Shown: one piece after another, positions 6,322 through 13,632 of the stretch
How the letters are laid out: each line of letters begins with the position of its first letter
How positions within the stretch are numbered: the first letter of the stretch is position 1
Assembly (NCBI GenBank): GCA_937995275.1
Contig: CALKKN010000227.1
Coordinates: 1 to 15,530 of the forward strand
From: an uncultured Lysobacterales bacterium
Lineage (GTDB): Bacteria; Pseudomonadota; Gammaproteobacteria; Xanthomonadales; SZUA-36
DNA length: 15,530 nt
Reading direction: 5' to 3'
Notes under the pieces: model-generated
Databases searched by the model: none
The model's input: the letters and a program-made list of their open reading frames with translations, nothing else
Told to the model about the DNA's origin: nothing
Program-made: the position numbers and the translations under genes

Positions 6322-7871
6322 TCGTCGACGATGTAGTGGGCGCCCCTGCTGCGCGGGTTCAGCGATGCCGCGTGGACGACGAGCAAGGCGGTTTGCACCG
6401 CGTTGCGCAGTTCCACCAGTTCGCGCGTAACCCGGCAGTCGCGGTAGAAGGACTGGATCTCCTCGCGCAACTCCAGCAGGATGCGCCGCGCCCGGGTCAG
6501 TCGGCGCGGCGACCGCACGATTCCGGCGTAATTCCACATGGTTTGCTGGACGAGGTTGAGGTCCTGGTGGATGAGTGTCGGATCGGACTGCTCCGGCGGA
6601 CTCAGCCATGGTCGCGGCTCGGGCAGCCTGAAGTCCAGCGCCGCAATGTCGCGTGCGTCGGCCTGCGCGGTCGCCCGGGCGCCCGTCAGGCATTCCAGCA
6701 GGGAAGTGCTGGCCAGCCGGTTCGCGCCGTGCAGGCCGGTACAGGCGGTTTCGCCAATGGCGCCCAGGTGCAGAATACTGGTGCGCCCGTCGAGGTCCGT
6801 ATGAATGCCGCCGCAGGAATAGTGCGCGGCGGGCACCACCGGAATCAGGTCGCGCGTGATGTCCACACCATGCTCCAGACAGCGCTCGTAGACCGTGGGG
6901 AAGCGGTCGGGCAGGCCGGAGCGGGCGAGCGCGCCGAGATCGAGATACACACAGGGTTCGCCGCTGTTGCTCAGTTCCTCGTGAATCGCCCGCGACACGA
7001 TATCCCGCGGCGCGAGCGAACCGCGCTCATGCACCGCGTCCATGAAAGGCTCGCCCCGCAGATTGACCAGGACGGCGCCCTCGCCGCGCAAGGCCTCGGT
7101 GATCAGGAAGCGCGGCGCATTCTTGCCGTAAAACACCGTGGGATGGAATTGCACGTATTCCAGGTCGATGAGACGGCCCCCGACCCGGTAGGCCATCGCC
7201 ACGCCATGACCGACGATGCCGGGGTGATTGGTGCTGTGCTGGTAGATCTGCCCCAGTCCGCCACAGGCCAGTACAGTCTTCTTCGCCACGACGGCAACGG
7301 GTTCCGGGTAATCGTCGAGCAGTGCGTAGGCGCCAAAACAGGTCAGCGGCGCGTAGCGGTCCTCGGGGTTATCGTCGTTGTGCGAAAGCGTCAACAGGTC
7401 GATCGCGGTCGACTGCGTGTAGCGCGTGACCCGCGGCGTGGCATCCACGCGGCCGGCGACTGCCGACAGGATGGCGTGGCCGGTGCGGTCGCGGGCATGG
7501 ATGATGCGGCGCGCGCTGTGCCCCCCCTCGCGGGTCAGCTCGAGTTCCCCCGCCTGGTCACGGTCGAAACCTACCTGCAGCTCGTCCAGCAGCAATTCGC
7601 GGACCGCCTCCGCCCCGTTGGTAACCAGTTGCCGAACGGCGGCCGGATTGGCAGTACCGCCGCTGGCTTCCAGGATATCCGTGGCTAGCAATTCGGGATT
7701 CTCCGCGGTGTCGTATATGATGCCGCCCTGGGCCCAGTCGCTGTTGGCTTCCAGCGATCCGCCGAGCGACAGCAGAGTGACGTCCAGGCCGGCCTCCGCG
7801 GCGTACAGCGCGTAGGCCGAACCGGCCAGCCCGCCCCCGATTACCAGACAATCCGTGCGCAACACATCCAT
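6318..7871 (-). CDS. nadB: L-aspartate oxidase
   Basis: A 517-residue flavoprotein that oxidises L-aspartate to iminoaspartate, the first step of de novo NAD synthesis; NadA would condense the product to quinolinate. The N-terminus carries the FAD-binding [19 protein letters not shown] (from residue 10), then SDWAQGGI. Catalytic residues known from E. coli appear at matching positions: His243 in QFHPT, Glu259 in ITEALRGEG, Arg289 in [10 protein letters not shown] and His350 in [27 protein letters not shown] closes the FAD site. ATG 7871 has no Shine-Dalgarno, and a promoter-like pair ends eight bases upstream. The protein stops at RGAHYIVDE, where family members usually continue for roughly 15-25 residues; the TAG stop belongs to the REP element that follows. 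No nadA or nadC is in the window. Confidence 0.95.
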   Translation of the reverse strand: MDVLRTDCLVIGGGLAGSAYALYAAEAGLDVTLLSLGGSLEANSDWAQGGIIYDTAENPELLATDILEASGGTANPAAVRQLVTNGAEAVRELLLDELQVGFDRDQAGELELTREGGHSARRIIHARDRTGHAILSAVAGRVDATPRVTRYTQSTAIDLLTLSHNDDNPEDRYAPLTCFGAYALLDDYPEPVAVVAKKTVLACGGLGQIYQHSTNHPGIVGHGVAMAYRVGGRLIDLEYVQFHPTVFYGKNAPRFLITEALRGEGAVLVNLRGEPFMDAVHERGSLAPRDIVSRAIHEELSNSGEPCVYLDLGALARSGLPDRFPTVYERCLEHGVDITRDLIPVVPAAHYSCGGIHTDLDGRTSILHLGAIGETACTGLHGANRLASTSLLECLTGARATAQADARDIAALDFRLPEPRPWLSPPEQSDPTLIHQDLNLVQQTMWNYAGIVRSPRRLTRARRILLELREEIQSFYRDCRVTRELVELRNAVQTALLVVHAASLNPRSRGAHYIVDE

Positions 7872-7879
7872 TGGAGCGG

Positions 7880-7908
7880 ACGTTACCGCCTTCCCCGGGC
7901 CGCGTCAA
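7880..7908 (-). promoter_or_regulatory. Candidate sigma70 promoter for nadB, giving a leaderless or near-leaderless mRNA
   Basis: On the minus strand, TTGACG (7908-7903, 5 of 6 matches) is followed by a 17-bp spacer and TAACGT (7885-7880, 3 of 6). Only eight bases separate the -10 box from the nadB ATG, which itself has no ribosome-binding site. Confidence 0.4.
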
Positions 7909-7928
7909 AATCCTTAGTGATCTCCATG

Positions 7929-7960
7929 AGGAGTCTCGCTTCCCTTCTTTCGCCTTCGGC
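7929..7960 (+). repeat. Dispersed repeat copy 1 (degenerate)
   Basis: This 32-bp stretch begins AGGAGTCTCGCTTCCCT and matches the minus strand of 11282-11313 at 28 of 32 positions, the first 17 being identical. It lies in the nadB-pgm intergenic region. Function unknown. Confidence 0.55.
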
Positions 7961-7980
7961 TCCCGGCTCCGCCGCCGAGC

Positions 7981-8024
7981 TTGTCGCAGCGGTGGATGTT
8001 GGGGATGATAGGGATCGGTATCCC
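7981..8024 (+). promoter_or_regulatory. Weak candidate pgm promoter with adjacent inverted repeat
   Basis: TTGTCG (7981-7986), a 17-bp spacer and GATGAT (8004-8009) give a weak promoter match of 4 of 6 in each box. Directly downstream, GGGAT-CGGT-ATCCC (8011-8024) is an inverted repeat near the expected transcription start, a possible operator. Not tested. Confidence 0.22.
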
Positions 8025-8072
8025 GACGGCTGCAAGTTGCCCGTCGGCTCCGCCATTGCAGCAGGACAGACC

Positions 8073-9722
8073 ATGGCATTGCATCCCCTGGCCGGCCAGC
8101 CGGCGCCCCAATCGATCCTGACCAACATCCCGCGCCTGGTGGCCGGCTATTACAGCCTGGAGCCGGACCCGGCCGAGCCCGCCCAGCGCGTGGCCTTCGG
8201 GACCTCCGGCCACCGCGGCAGCTCGGAACTGCGCAGCTTCAACGAGCGCCATGTCCTGGCGATCAGCCAGGCCGTCGCCGAGTTCCGCGCCGGCAACGGC
8301 ATCGACGGGCCGTTGTTCCTCGGCATGGACACGCATGCCCTGTCGGAACCGGCCCTGATCAGCGCGGTCGAGGTACTGGCGGCCAACGGTGTCGACCTGC
8401 GGATCGATGCGGACTTCGGCTATACGCCCACGCCGATTATCTCGCACGCCATTCTGACCCTTAACCGCGGCCGCCGGGATCGCCTGGCAGACGGCGTGGT
8501 GCTGACGCCCTCGCACAATCCGCCATCGGACGGTGGTTTCAAATACAACCCGCCGAGCGGGGGGCCGGCCGACACCTCGATCACCCGCTGGATCGAGCAA
8601 CGCGCCAACGAACTGCTGGCCGACCCCGCGGATATCCGCCGCTGGCCCTGGGAGCGCGCGGTGCGGGCGGACCATGTGCGCCGCCACGACTACCTGACAC
8701 CCTACGTCGACGATCTGTGCAACGTTATCGACATGGATGTCATTCGTCATTCGGGCATCCGCATCGGCGCCGACCCGATGGGCGGCTCGGGCATCGCCTA
8801 CTGGGAACCGATCGCAGAGCGCTACGGCATCGGGCTCGAACGGGTCAGCGAAACCGTCGACCCGACGTTCCGATTCATGCGTGTCGACAAGGACGGCAAA
8901 ATCCGCATGGACTGCTCCTCGCCGTCGGCCATGGCCGGACTGATCGATCTGAAAGACCGCTACGACATCGCTTTCGGCAACGACACGGACTTCGACCGCC
9001 ACGGCATCGTCACGCCGAGCGTCGGCCTGATGAACCCCAACCACTTCCTGTCGGTCGCGATCAGCTACCTGTTTGCGAACCGCCCCGGCTGGCCCGCGAC
9101 GGCGGCCATCGGCAAGACCCTGGTCAGCAGCAGCATGATCGACCGCATTGCAGAGGAAACCGGGCGGCGGCTGTGTGAAGTTCCGGTCGGCTTCAAATGG
9201 TTCGTCGACGGCCTGCTGGACGGTTCCCTCGGGTTCGGCGGCGAAGAAAGTGCGGGCGCCTCTTTCCTGCGCCGCGACGGCACCGTGTGGGTGACCGACA
9301 AGGACGGCATCATCCTGGACCTGCTGGCCGCCGAGATCACGGCGCGCACCGGCCGGGACCCCGGAGAGCACTACCGCGATCTGGAAGCCCGCTTCGGCGC
9401 GCCGGTCTACGAGCGCATCGACGCCCCCGCCACCCGCGAGGAGAAGGCCGTGCTGGCCGACCTGTCACCCGAGCAGGTGACGGCCACCGAACTGGCCGGC
9501 GAACCGATCCTCGCCCGCCTGACCCGGGCGCCGGGCAACGACGCCGCGATCGGCGGGCTCAAGGTAGTGACCGAAAACGGCTGGTTTGCGGCCCGTCCCT
9601 CCGGCACCGAGGACATCTACAAGATATATGCCGAAAGTTTTGTTGGCCTGGAACACCTTCGCCGCATCCAGCAGGAGGCCCGCGCCATTGTCGCGGGCGC
9701 GCTCGGGGGCGCGACGTCATGA
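8073..9722 (+). CDS. pgm: Phosphoglucomutase (alpha-D-glucose phosphate-specific)
   Basis: A 549-residue enzyme interconverting glucose 1-phosphate and glucose 6-phosphate, close in length and sequence to E. coli Pgm (546). The N-terminus [14 protein letters not shown] lines up with that protein. Key sites are present in order: FGTSGHRGS (from 42), the phosphoserine loop TPSHNPP (Ser147), the metal-binding loop NDTDFDRHG, the sugar-binding GEESAGASF and the phosphate-binding [12 protein letters not shown] near the C-terminus. ATG 8073 is chosen because AGGA (8062-8065) precedes it at normal spacing and the alignment starts there. The open frame runs upstream to 7917, but that part crosses a dispersed repeat and does not resemble the family. 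It is divergent from nadB and convergent with the GFA gene across a REP cluster. Confidence 0.95.
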   Translation: MALHPLAGQPAPQSILTNIPRLVAGYYSLEPDPAEPAQRVAFGTSGHRGSSELRSFNERHVLAISQAVAEFRAGNGIDGPLFLGMDTHALSEPALISAVEVLAANGVDLRIDADFGYTPTPIISHAILTLNRGRRDRLADGVVLTPSHNPPSDGGFKYNPPSGGPADTSITRWIEQRANELLADPADIRRWPWERAVRADHVRRHDYLTPYVDDLCNVIDMDVIRHSGIRIGADPMGGSGIAYWEPIAERYGIGLERVSETVDPTFRFMRVDKDGKIRMDCSSPSAMAGLIDLKDRYDIAFGNDTDFDRHGIVTPSVGLMNPNHFLSVAISYLFANRPGWPATAAIGKTLVSSSMIDRIAEETGRRLCEVPVGFKWFVDGLLDGSLGFGGEESAGASFLRRDGTVWVTDKDGIILDLLAAEITARTGRDPGEHYRDLEARFGAPVYERIDAPATREEKAVLADLSPEQVTATELAGEPILARLTRAPGNDAAIGGLKVVTENGWFAARPSGTEDIYKIYAESFVGLEHLRRIQQEARAIVAGALGGATS

Positions 9723-9780
9723 AATGGAAGGGTCGTCGACACGTTTTCGATGCCCTGTGACGAACTGTTGGGCGCTTGTC

Positions 9781-9837
9781 GGAGCGGCTCTAGGAGCGGC
9801 TGTAGGAGCGGCTGTAGGAGCGGCTTTAGCCGCGATT
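9781..9837 (+). repeat. GTAG-type REP with tandem 12-bp expansion of its 5' half
   Basis: Four units start at 9781, 9793, 9805 and 9817. Three are GGAGCGGCTCTA or GGAGCGGCTGTA, and the last completes the palindrome GCGGCTTTAGCCGC. The hairpin is followed by GATTTTG, so it may also act as a terminator for pgm. Confidence 0.8.
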
Positions 9838-9856
9838 TTGGTTGCATGTACCTAAT

Positions 9857-9878
9857 GCCGTCGCGCGTCGCTCCTACA
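9857..9878 (-). repeat. REP-like unit (variant), inverted relative to the neighbouring REP
   Basis: The minus strand reads TGTAGGAGCGACGCGCGACG then GC. It shares the GTAGGAGCG head but has a degenerate second arm. With 9781-9837 it makes an inverted pair 19 bp apart, like a BIME. Its TAG (9876-9874) is the stop codon of the GFA gene. Confidence 0.6.
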
Positions 9879-10365
9879 TTGTTGCCGTCGCGGCACGGAG
9901 GCGCTCGAGGCTGGCCGCCGGCCAATGCTCATCGAGCGAGTAATACCCGGAAACCTGCACCGCGCCCTCCGGCACTACCACCCAGGGCTGCTTCGAACTC
10001 GTGTAAATGTGGATATCGGGCGGTAGCCGATCGGGATCATCCAGCGTACCCACCCGCACGAATGAAACGGCTTCGCCCGCGCCCGCGTAGTGGCTCCAGA
10101 GGGCCACGCGGCATCGCGGGCACCGTATGATTTTCTGGCCCTTGCCGCTGGCCGACGGCGTATCGACCACCTCGGTGGACCCCTCCAGGAGTATCACCCG
10201 GTCCCTTTCCACCAACGCGTTCAGCACGAACGCGGACCCGGTTTCCCGCTGGCACCAGCGGCAATGGCAACAGTGCACGAACATCGGTTCCGCCGCCATG
10301 CGGTATCGCACGTGGCCGCAGGCGCAGCACCCCTCCAACACACTCTCTCGTTCTGGACCGGTCAT
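9874..10365 (-). CDS. GFA family zinc-binding protein
   Basis: A 163-residue protein of the GFA/CENP-V family, named after glutathione-dependent formaldehyde-activating enzyme; most members have no proven substrate. Zinc ligands are visible: the CAC motif (Cys14/Cys16), HCCHCRWCQ (Cys33, Cys35, Cys38) and RCPRC (Cys82, Cys85), with the usual YRM, ETGSAF and GTLDDP landmarks. ATG 10363-10365 is chosen because AGGAGG lies five bases upstream; the in-frame ATG at 10398 overlaps the previous gene's stop and would put that ribosome site inside the coding region. It follows the NRDE gene by 26 bases and is probably co-transcribed with it. Its stop codon comes from a REP-like element. Confidence 0.88.
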   Translation of the reverse strand: MTGPERESVLEGCCACGHVRYRMAAEPMFVHCCHCRWCQRETGSAFVLNALVERDRVILLEGSTEVVDTPSASGKGQKIIRCPRCRVALWSHYAGAGEAVSFVRVGTLDDPDRLPPDIHIYTSSKQPWVVVPEGAVQVSGYYSLDEHWPAASLERLRAATATM

Positions 10366-10391
10366 GGCGACCTCCTCGGATTGTTCCGATC

Positions 10392-11150
10392 TTACCATTC
10401 GAAGCGGCTGGTGCCGGTCTCCGAGCCGTCCGGCGCGAACCGGCGTTCGATGAACGTCACCCGCGCATTGCCGTCCATCAGCACCACGGTAGAGGAGCGC
10501 GTTCCGTATTCCGGCGAGACGATGAAGTAGTGGTTCATCAGGTGGCGGCGGATTTCCCCGTCATCGGCCCCTGGCGGCATGTCACCCGGCACCAGGCTAC
10601 GTTCCGTCAGCAGATCGAGAAGCGCCTCGGGGTCGATCCGGTCGGTGTCCAGCAACTGCTCGAGACGGGCGCGGCCCGAATGCACCTTGGGCCAGTCGGT
10701 ATCCAGCAGGTGATTGCTCAGGCCATGGCAACCGGCGCCGATTTCCAGCGTCCGCTCATGGCGATTGGATACATAGGCAAGGCTCTCCGGCGTGCCCAGC
10801 AGCAGGCTGAAACCGCGGTAGGAGCCGCCGGACAGCCGCAGCCGCTTGGCCTGTTCCAGGGGCGGGAGATGCCCCGTCAGGAAGTCCGTGACCAGTTCGC
10901 CGCGGGACCGCTCCAGCGGCGCTTCCGGCGCCAGCGGCTCACGGTAATTGGTAACCGCGGCGACCCGCCCTGATCGGGTCACGCCCAGCCAGGTTCCTCC
11001 GGCTTGCAGGTCGCGCCCGGCCAGCAGGTCCGGCTGCCGCGGCCAGACGTCCGCGGGCACGGTCGGGCGTTGATGGAACTCGTCACGGTTGGCTGCCAGC
11101 ACCAGACGATAGTCCGGATGCGCCCGCCAGGCGAACAGGATCAGGCACAC
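10392..11150 (-). CDS. NRDE/TANGO2-family protein
   Basis: A 252-residue protein of the NRDE family, related to eukaryotic TANGO2. It begins MCLILFAW with Cys2 directly after the initiator, as in nearly all members. It then has LVLAANRDEFHQRPT with the name-giving Asn21-Arg22-Asp23-Glu24. TWLGVTRSGRVAAVTNYREP, GFSLLLG and LSNHLLDTDWPKV are further family landmarks. Members have been linked to haem or lipid handling, but bacterial functions are uncertain. The start is GTG 11148-11150, fixed by the conserved N-terminus and supported by GAGGTGA (11164-11158) seven bases upstream. That ribosome site is part of the odd palindrome GAGGTGACCTC. No secretion signal is seen. The GFA gene follows after 26 bases. 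Confidence 0.9.
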   Translation of the reverse strand: MCLILFAWRAHPDYRLVLAANRDEFHQRPTVPADVWPRQPDLLAGRDLQAGGTWLGVTRSGRVAAVTNYREPLAPEAPLERSRGELVTDFLTGHLPPLEQAKRLRLSGGSYRGFSLLLGTPESLAYVSNRHERTLEIGAGCHGLSNHLLDTDWPKVHSGRARLEQLLDTDRIDPEALLDLLTERSLVPGDMPPGADDGEIRRHLMNHYFIVSPEYGTRSSTVVLMDGNARVTFIERRFAPDGSETGTSRFEW

Positions 11151-11487
11151 GGGGAGGTCACCTCGACCTTCTCACAGGAGCCGAAGGCGACCCGCCGACC
11201 CCGGTTGGGTAAGTCGAGCGAAGCGAGCGGTACCAGAGGGGTCGTGCGCATATTGCATGCCGTCGAGCGCAGCCGCCTTCCGCCGCAGGCGGGAGCAGGG
11301 AAGCGAGACTCCTTAAGAGCGCCGCGGTGCGAGTATCCGCTTCACCGCCCATTGCGGCCCCAGGGTTCATAGTGCCGGCGTGTCCATGCAGTGAACTATA
11401 CGGCCGAAGGCGGCCCCACGCCATGCCACCGGCGATCACTAATCGCGGCTAAAGCCGCTCCCACAAAGCCGCTCCCACAAACCGCTC
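11151..11487. other. Non-coding stretch carrying degenerate repeats and REP units
   Basis: There is no convincing gene here. The only moderate open frame (minus, 11439-11158) has no family resemblance and runs through repeat sequence. From left to right it holds the NRDE ribosome-site palindrome (11154-11164) and a 14-base match to 7950-7963 (TCGCCTTCGGCTCC, minus strand, near 11175-11190). A CGAGCG-AAG-CGAGCG direct repeat follows near 11216-11230, then the dispersed repeat copy at 11282-11313, and REP units from 11441 onward. It looks like accumulated small repeats rather than a decayed gene. Confidence 0.5.
11282..11313 (-). repeat. Dispersed repeat copy 2 (degenerate)
   Basis: The minus strand begins AGGAGTCTCGCTTCCCT and matches 7929-7960 (plus strand) at 28 of 32 positions, so the two copies are inverted about 3.3 kb apart. 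Confidence 0.55.
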
Positions 11488-11491
11488 CTAC
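11441..11491 (-). repeat. GTAG/GTGG-type REP with tandem 14-bp expansion of its 5' half
   Basis: On the minus strand, GTAGGAGCGGTTT is followed by two GTGGGAGCGGCTTT units at a 14-bp period; the last completes the GCGGCTTTAGCCGC palindrome and ends CGATT. The leading TAG (11490-11488) is the stop codon of the small cytochrome c gene. Confidence 0.8.
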
Positions 11492-11826
11492 TGGTTCGCA
11501 AAATGGTTGGCCAGCGCCTGCCTGTCTTCCTCGCTCAGCGTGTTGGCGATGCTGCACATATTCGTCGGCGTTTTCGGATGGTCTCCGGATCGGTACGTGG
11601 TGGTCGGACAATGCCGTTCATAGAAATGGAACTGCTCCAGGACTTCACGCAGCCAGGCGGGGCTCCTGTCCGCCAGCGACGGTACGTCGTCCTCGGCCGA
11701 AACGCCGTCGGGCCCGTGACAGGCCTCACATTCCGCAATCAGTTCCTGCAGGTCCTGCCCACCGGCCGATGCTGCGAGCGGCAGCACCAACGTCGCTGCG
11801 AGGGCGAGAGCAATGCCGTTTCTCAT
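11488..11826 (-). CDS. Small periplasmic monohaem cytochrome c
   Basis: A 112-residue class I-type cytochrome c. A cleavable signal peptide (about residues 1-20, ending PLAASA) sends it to the periplasm. The haem motif is CEACH (Cys33, Cys36, His37) followed by GPDGVS. Met90 in PTNMCSIANTLSEED is a candidate axial ligand, and a closing helix DRQALANHFAN follows. Two extra cysteines (73 and 91) flank this region and might form a disulphide. ATG 11824-11826 has GGGAG at suitable distance, embedded in a perfect 12-bp palindrome GGGAGCGCTCCC (11828-11839). The gene ends with a TAG that is part of a REP element. The partner oxidoreductase cannot be named. Confidence 0.88.
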   Translation of the reverse strand: MRNGIALALAATLVLPLAASAGGQDLQELIAECEACHGPDGVSAEDDVPSLADRSPAWLREVLEQFHFYERHCPTTTYRSGDHPKTPTNMCSIANTLSEEDRQALANHFANQ

Positions 11827-11859
11827 GGGGAGCGCTCCCTTCGTCTTCGTCCAGTCTCT

Positions 11860-11865
11860 ACTATA
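11860..11865 (-). promoter_or_regulatory. Candidate -10 box upstream of the small cytochrome c gene
   Basis: TATAGT on the minus strand (5 of 6 matches) lies 33 bases before the ATG. No good -35 is found at 16-18 bp; TTGAAT lies only 13 bp upstream. An activator-dependent promoter is possible. Confidence 0.25.
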
Positions 11866-11930
11866 GCCCAGGCCGCGTATTCAACAGCCGTTCAACCGCG
11901 CAGCCTGACGCCCGAGCGCCGCGGCCCGCA

Positions 11931-12791
11931 TCAGGCGAGGTAGTTGCCGAAAAAACTCATCGTGCGCTGCCAGGCCAGCGCCGCCGCCTCCGGAGCGTAA
12001 CGCGCCGCGCTGGAGTCGTTGTGAAACCCGTGCCCGGTGCCGGGGTACATGTGCAGGCTGTAGGCGATGCCGTGCTGATCCAGCAGGGTCCGGAACGAAG
12101 GAATACTCTGGTTGATGCGCTCGTCGTTGCCTGCGTAATGCATCATCAGGGGCGCGCTTACCCGGGCCACGTCCTCCGCACCCAGCGGGCTGCCATAAAA
12201 GCAGACCGAAGCCGCGGTCGCGCTCTCCCGCGCGGCGCACAGCAACGAAACGCCGCCGCCATAGCAGAAGCCGACTGTCCCGATCATTCCCGTGCAATCC
12301 TGGCGGCCGGCGAGATACGGAACGCCGGCCACGACATCGGCGGTGATCCGTCCGCGGTCGGATTGTCGGAACAGGTCGCGGGCCGCTTCCTGGTCCTGCG
12401 GAGCGCCGCCGGCGTAGGTCAGGCCGTCGGGCGCCAGTGCCAGGTAGCCGGCCAGCGCCGCCCGTCGCGCGATGTCCTCGATGTGCGCGTTGAGCCCGCG
12501 GTTCTCGTGGATGACCAGGATGCCGGGCAGGGGCCCCTCGTGGCCGGCCGGACGGGCGGAATAGCCGCGCACCGGGCCGCCGGCACCTTCGTACTCCAGG
12601 TACCCGGCCTCCAGGCGCGGATCGTCCTCCGGCACCTGCTGCCCCCAGGCATAGTTGGGCTCCAGCAATGGCAGCAAGGCGCTCGCGGCCGCTGTTCCGC
12701 CGGCGATGCCGACCAGCCGCCTCAGGAAAGAACGTCTCGGCAGATCGCCGTGAATGTATTCGTTGTACAGGTCGAGCGCTTTCTGGTCCAC
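11931..12791 (-). CDS. Dienelactone hydrolase family protein, Tat-exported
   Basis: A 286-residue alpha/beta hydrolase of the dienelactone hydrolase (carboxymethylenebutenolidase) family. The N-terminus has the twin-arginine motif RRSFLRRLVG (Arg19-Arg20), followed by a hydrophobic alanine-rich segment, so export as a folded protein is expected. The catalytic triad is visible: Cys176 in GFCYGGG, Asp223 in AGNDERIN and His254 in GTGHGFHN, with the conserved Glu96 in HENRGLN. The natural substrate is unknown; no aromatic degradation genes are nearby. I use GTG 12789-12791 because family members begin with xDQKALDLYxEYIHG. A TTG at 12807-12809, with GGAG two bases before it, is the alternative and adds six residues. 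It is separate from the cytochrome gene by about 100 bases. Confidence 0.87.
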   Translation of the reverse strand: MDQKALDLYNEYIHGDLPRRSFLRRLVGIAGGTAAASALLPLLEPNYAWGQQVPEDDPRLEAGYLEYEGAGGPVRGYSARPAGHEGPLPGILVIHENRGLNAHIEDIARRAALAGYLALAPDGLTYAGGAPQDQEAARDLFRQSDRGRITADVVAGVPYLAGRQDCTGMIGTVGFCYGGGVSLLCAARESATAASVCFYGSPLGAEDVARVSAPLMMHYAGNDERINQSIPSFRTLLDQHGIAYSLHMYPGTGHGFHNDSSAARYAPEAAALAWQRTMSFFGNYLA

Positions 12792-12832
12792 GGCGGCAGT
12801 ACATTTCAAAGCTCCAGCTTACACCATCAGCG

Positions 12833-12864
12833 AAAAACCGGGCCAGGCGACAGCGCAGTCCCGG
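12833..12864 (-). terminator. Possible intrinsic terminator after the membrane-anchored protein gene
   Basis: On the minus strand, CCGGG (12864-12860) can pair with CCCGG (12842-12838) across a 17-base loop, followed at once by TTTTT (12837-12833). The stem is only five base pairs, so it is weak. It lies 10 bases past the TAG stop of the gene ending at 12874. Confidence 0.3.
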
Positions 12865-12873
12865 GATGCGGCG

Positions 12874-13347
12874 CTAGTCCAGGCGCTGCATTATCGCCAG
12901 CACCGCTTCCCGCGTCCCGGCGATTGCCCTGGTGAGTTCTCGCTCCGCAGCCACCGCCGCCGGCGTATGGTCGCCAGCCCCGTCGAGATCGTCCAGGTCC
13001 GCGAAGCGGTCCAGCCACTGCCGGTGGAGCTCCTCGCCCACGGCAGGGCCGGGTGCCGGCATCAGCATCATCAGGTCCCGGATCATTGCGACGTGACCGA
13101 ATCCGCGGATGCGTAATTCACCCTCCGTTTGCGCCCGTTCATCGAACGGCAGGTAGTAGTAGCGGAAGTCGATCACCTGCTGCAGTTCGCCGAGGCTCTC
13201 CAGAACTTTGAATGACGCATGCCGCACATTGCGCTGTTCCTCGGTCGTCTCATTGCGCCAGGTGTTGTAGGCCAGCGCGGTCACCGCGATCACCAGGCTG
13301 ATCAGCGCTACCGCGTTGTTGTGGATCTGTTGTCGAATCGTCTCCAT
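12874..13347 (-). CDS. Membrane-anchored protein of unknown function
   Basis: A 157-residue protein I do not recognise as a named family. An N-terminal hydrophobic helix (about 11-28, NAVALISLVIAVTALAYN) is followed by a charged, mostly helical domain starting WRNETTEEQRNVRHASFKVLESLGELQQVID. The positive-inside rule does not clearly set its orientation. The segment RGFGHVAMIRDLMMLMP is distinctive, and the C-terminal third is rich in Asp, Glu and Ala. ATG 13345-13347 is preceded by GGGGAG with about five bases of spacing, better supported than the longer in-frame extension to 13476. It lies 82 bases upstream of the dienelactone hydrolase start, with a possible weak terminator between them. 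Confidence 0.7.
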   Translation of the reverse strand: METIRQQIHNNAVALISLVIAVTALAYNTWRNETTEEQRNVRHASFKVLESLGELQQVIDFRYYYLPFDERAQTEGELRIRGFGHVAMIRDLMMLMPAPGPAVGEELHRQWLDRFADLDDLDGAGDHTPAAVAAERELTRAIAGTREAVLAIMQRLD

Positions 13348-13632
13348 GAATACTCCCCGACCACCGCGCCGAGTCGCGCGGCAGCTGATTCGCAGCAACG
13401 CCCGCGTCCCAGGTCGGGCCCGGTGGCCAGCGCCGTACTCGTAAGCAGGACCGGGAAAACTCGCAATTGGTTGCAAAACCGTTCACAAAGGCCGGCCGCA
13501 CCTGCCCACTGTTACACTTCCTTGATGTGCAGACGGTGCGTTAACCGGTTGCCGAGCCGCGTCGACGCCGCCCTCCCGGTTCAAATGGTACGCGTCTGAA
13601 ACTAATTCGGTCGAGCGCCGGTCAATGGGACT
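13348..13632. other. Divergent intergenic region, nothing recognised
   Basis: 285 bp between the minus-strand membrane-protein gene and the plus-strand TlpA-like gene. I saw no gene, tRNA, REP element or convincing promoter, although promoters for both genes should lie here. Confidence 0.5.

Noticed and set aside
5325..7688. 787-codon plus-strand open frame
   Set aside because: Antisense to FKBP, DUF3025 and nadB, all of which have clear family motifs. The translation shows no domain and is low in complexity.
7917..8072. N-terminal extension of Pgm by 52 residues
   Set aside because: Family alignment starts at ATG 8073, which has its own ribosome site; the extension is encoded by repeat and promoter-like sequence.
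7914..9371. 485-codon minus-strand open frame
   Set aside because: Antisense to pgm, whose catalytic motifs are unmistakable on the plus strand.
9781..9837. Short CRISPR-like array
   Set aside because: The units are 12 bp and directly abutting with no unique spacers; they are half-REP copies.
11158..11439. 93-codon minus-strand open frame upstream of the NRDE gene
   Set aside because: Its peptide is a translation of dispersed repeat sequence; it shares only the repeat-encoded RSLASLL with the spurious upstream extension of pgm.
11391..12935. 514-codon plus-strand open frame
   Set aside because: Runs antisense through the small cytochrome and dienelactone hydrolase genes and through REP repeats; no recognisable domain.
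13575..13600. tRNA T-loop-like sequence (GGTTCAAAT)
   Set aside because: The flanking bases do not form a T stem and no acceptor or anticodon arm can be built around it.
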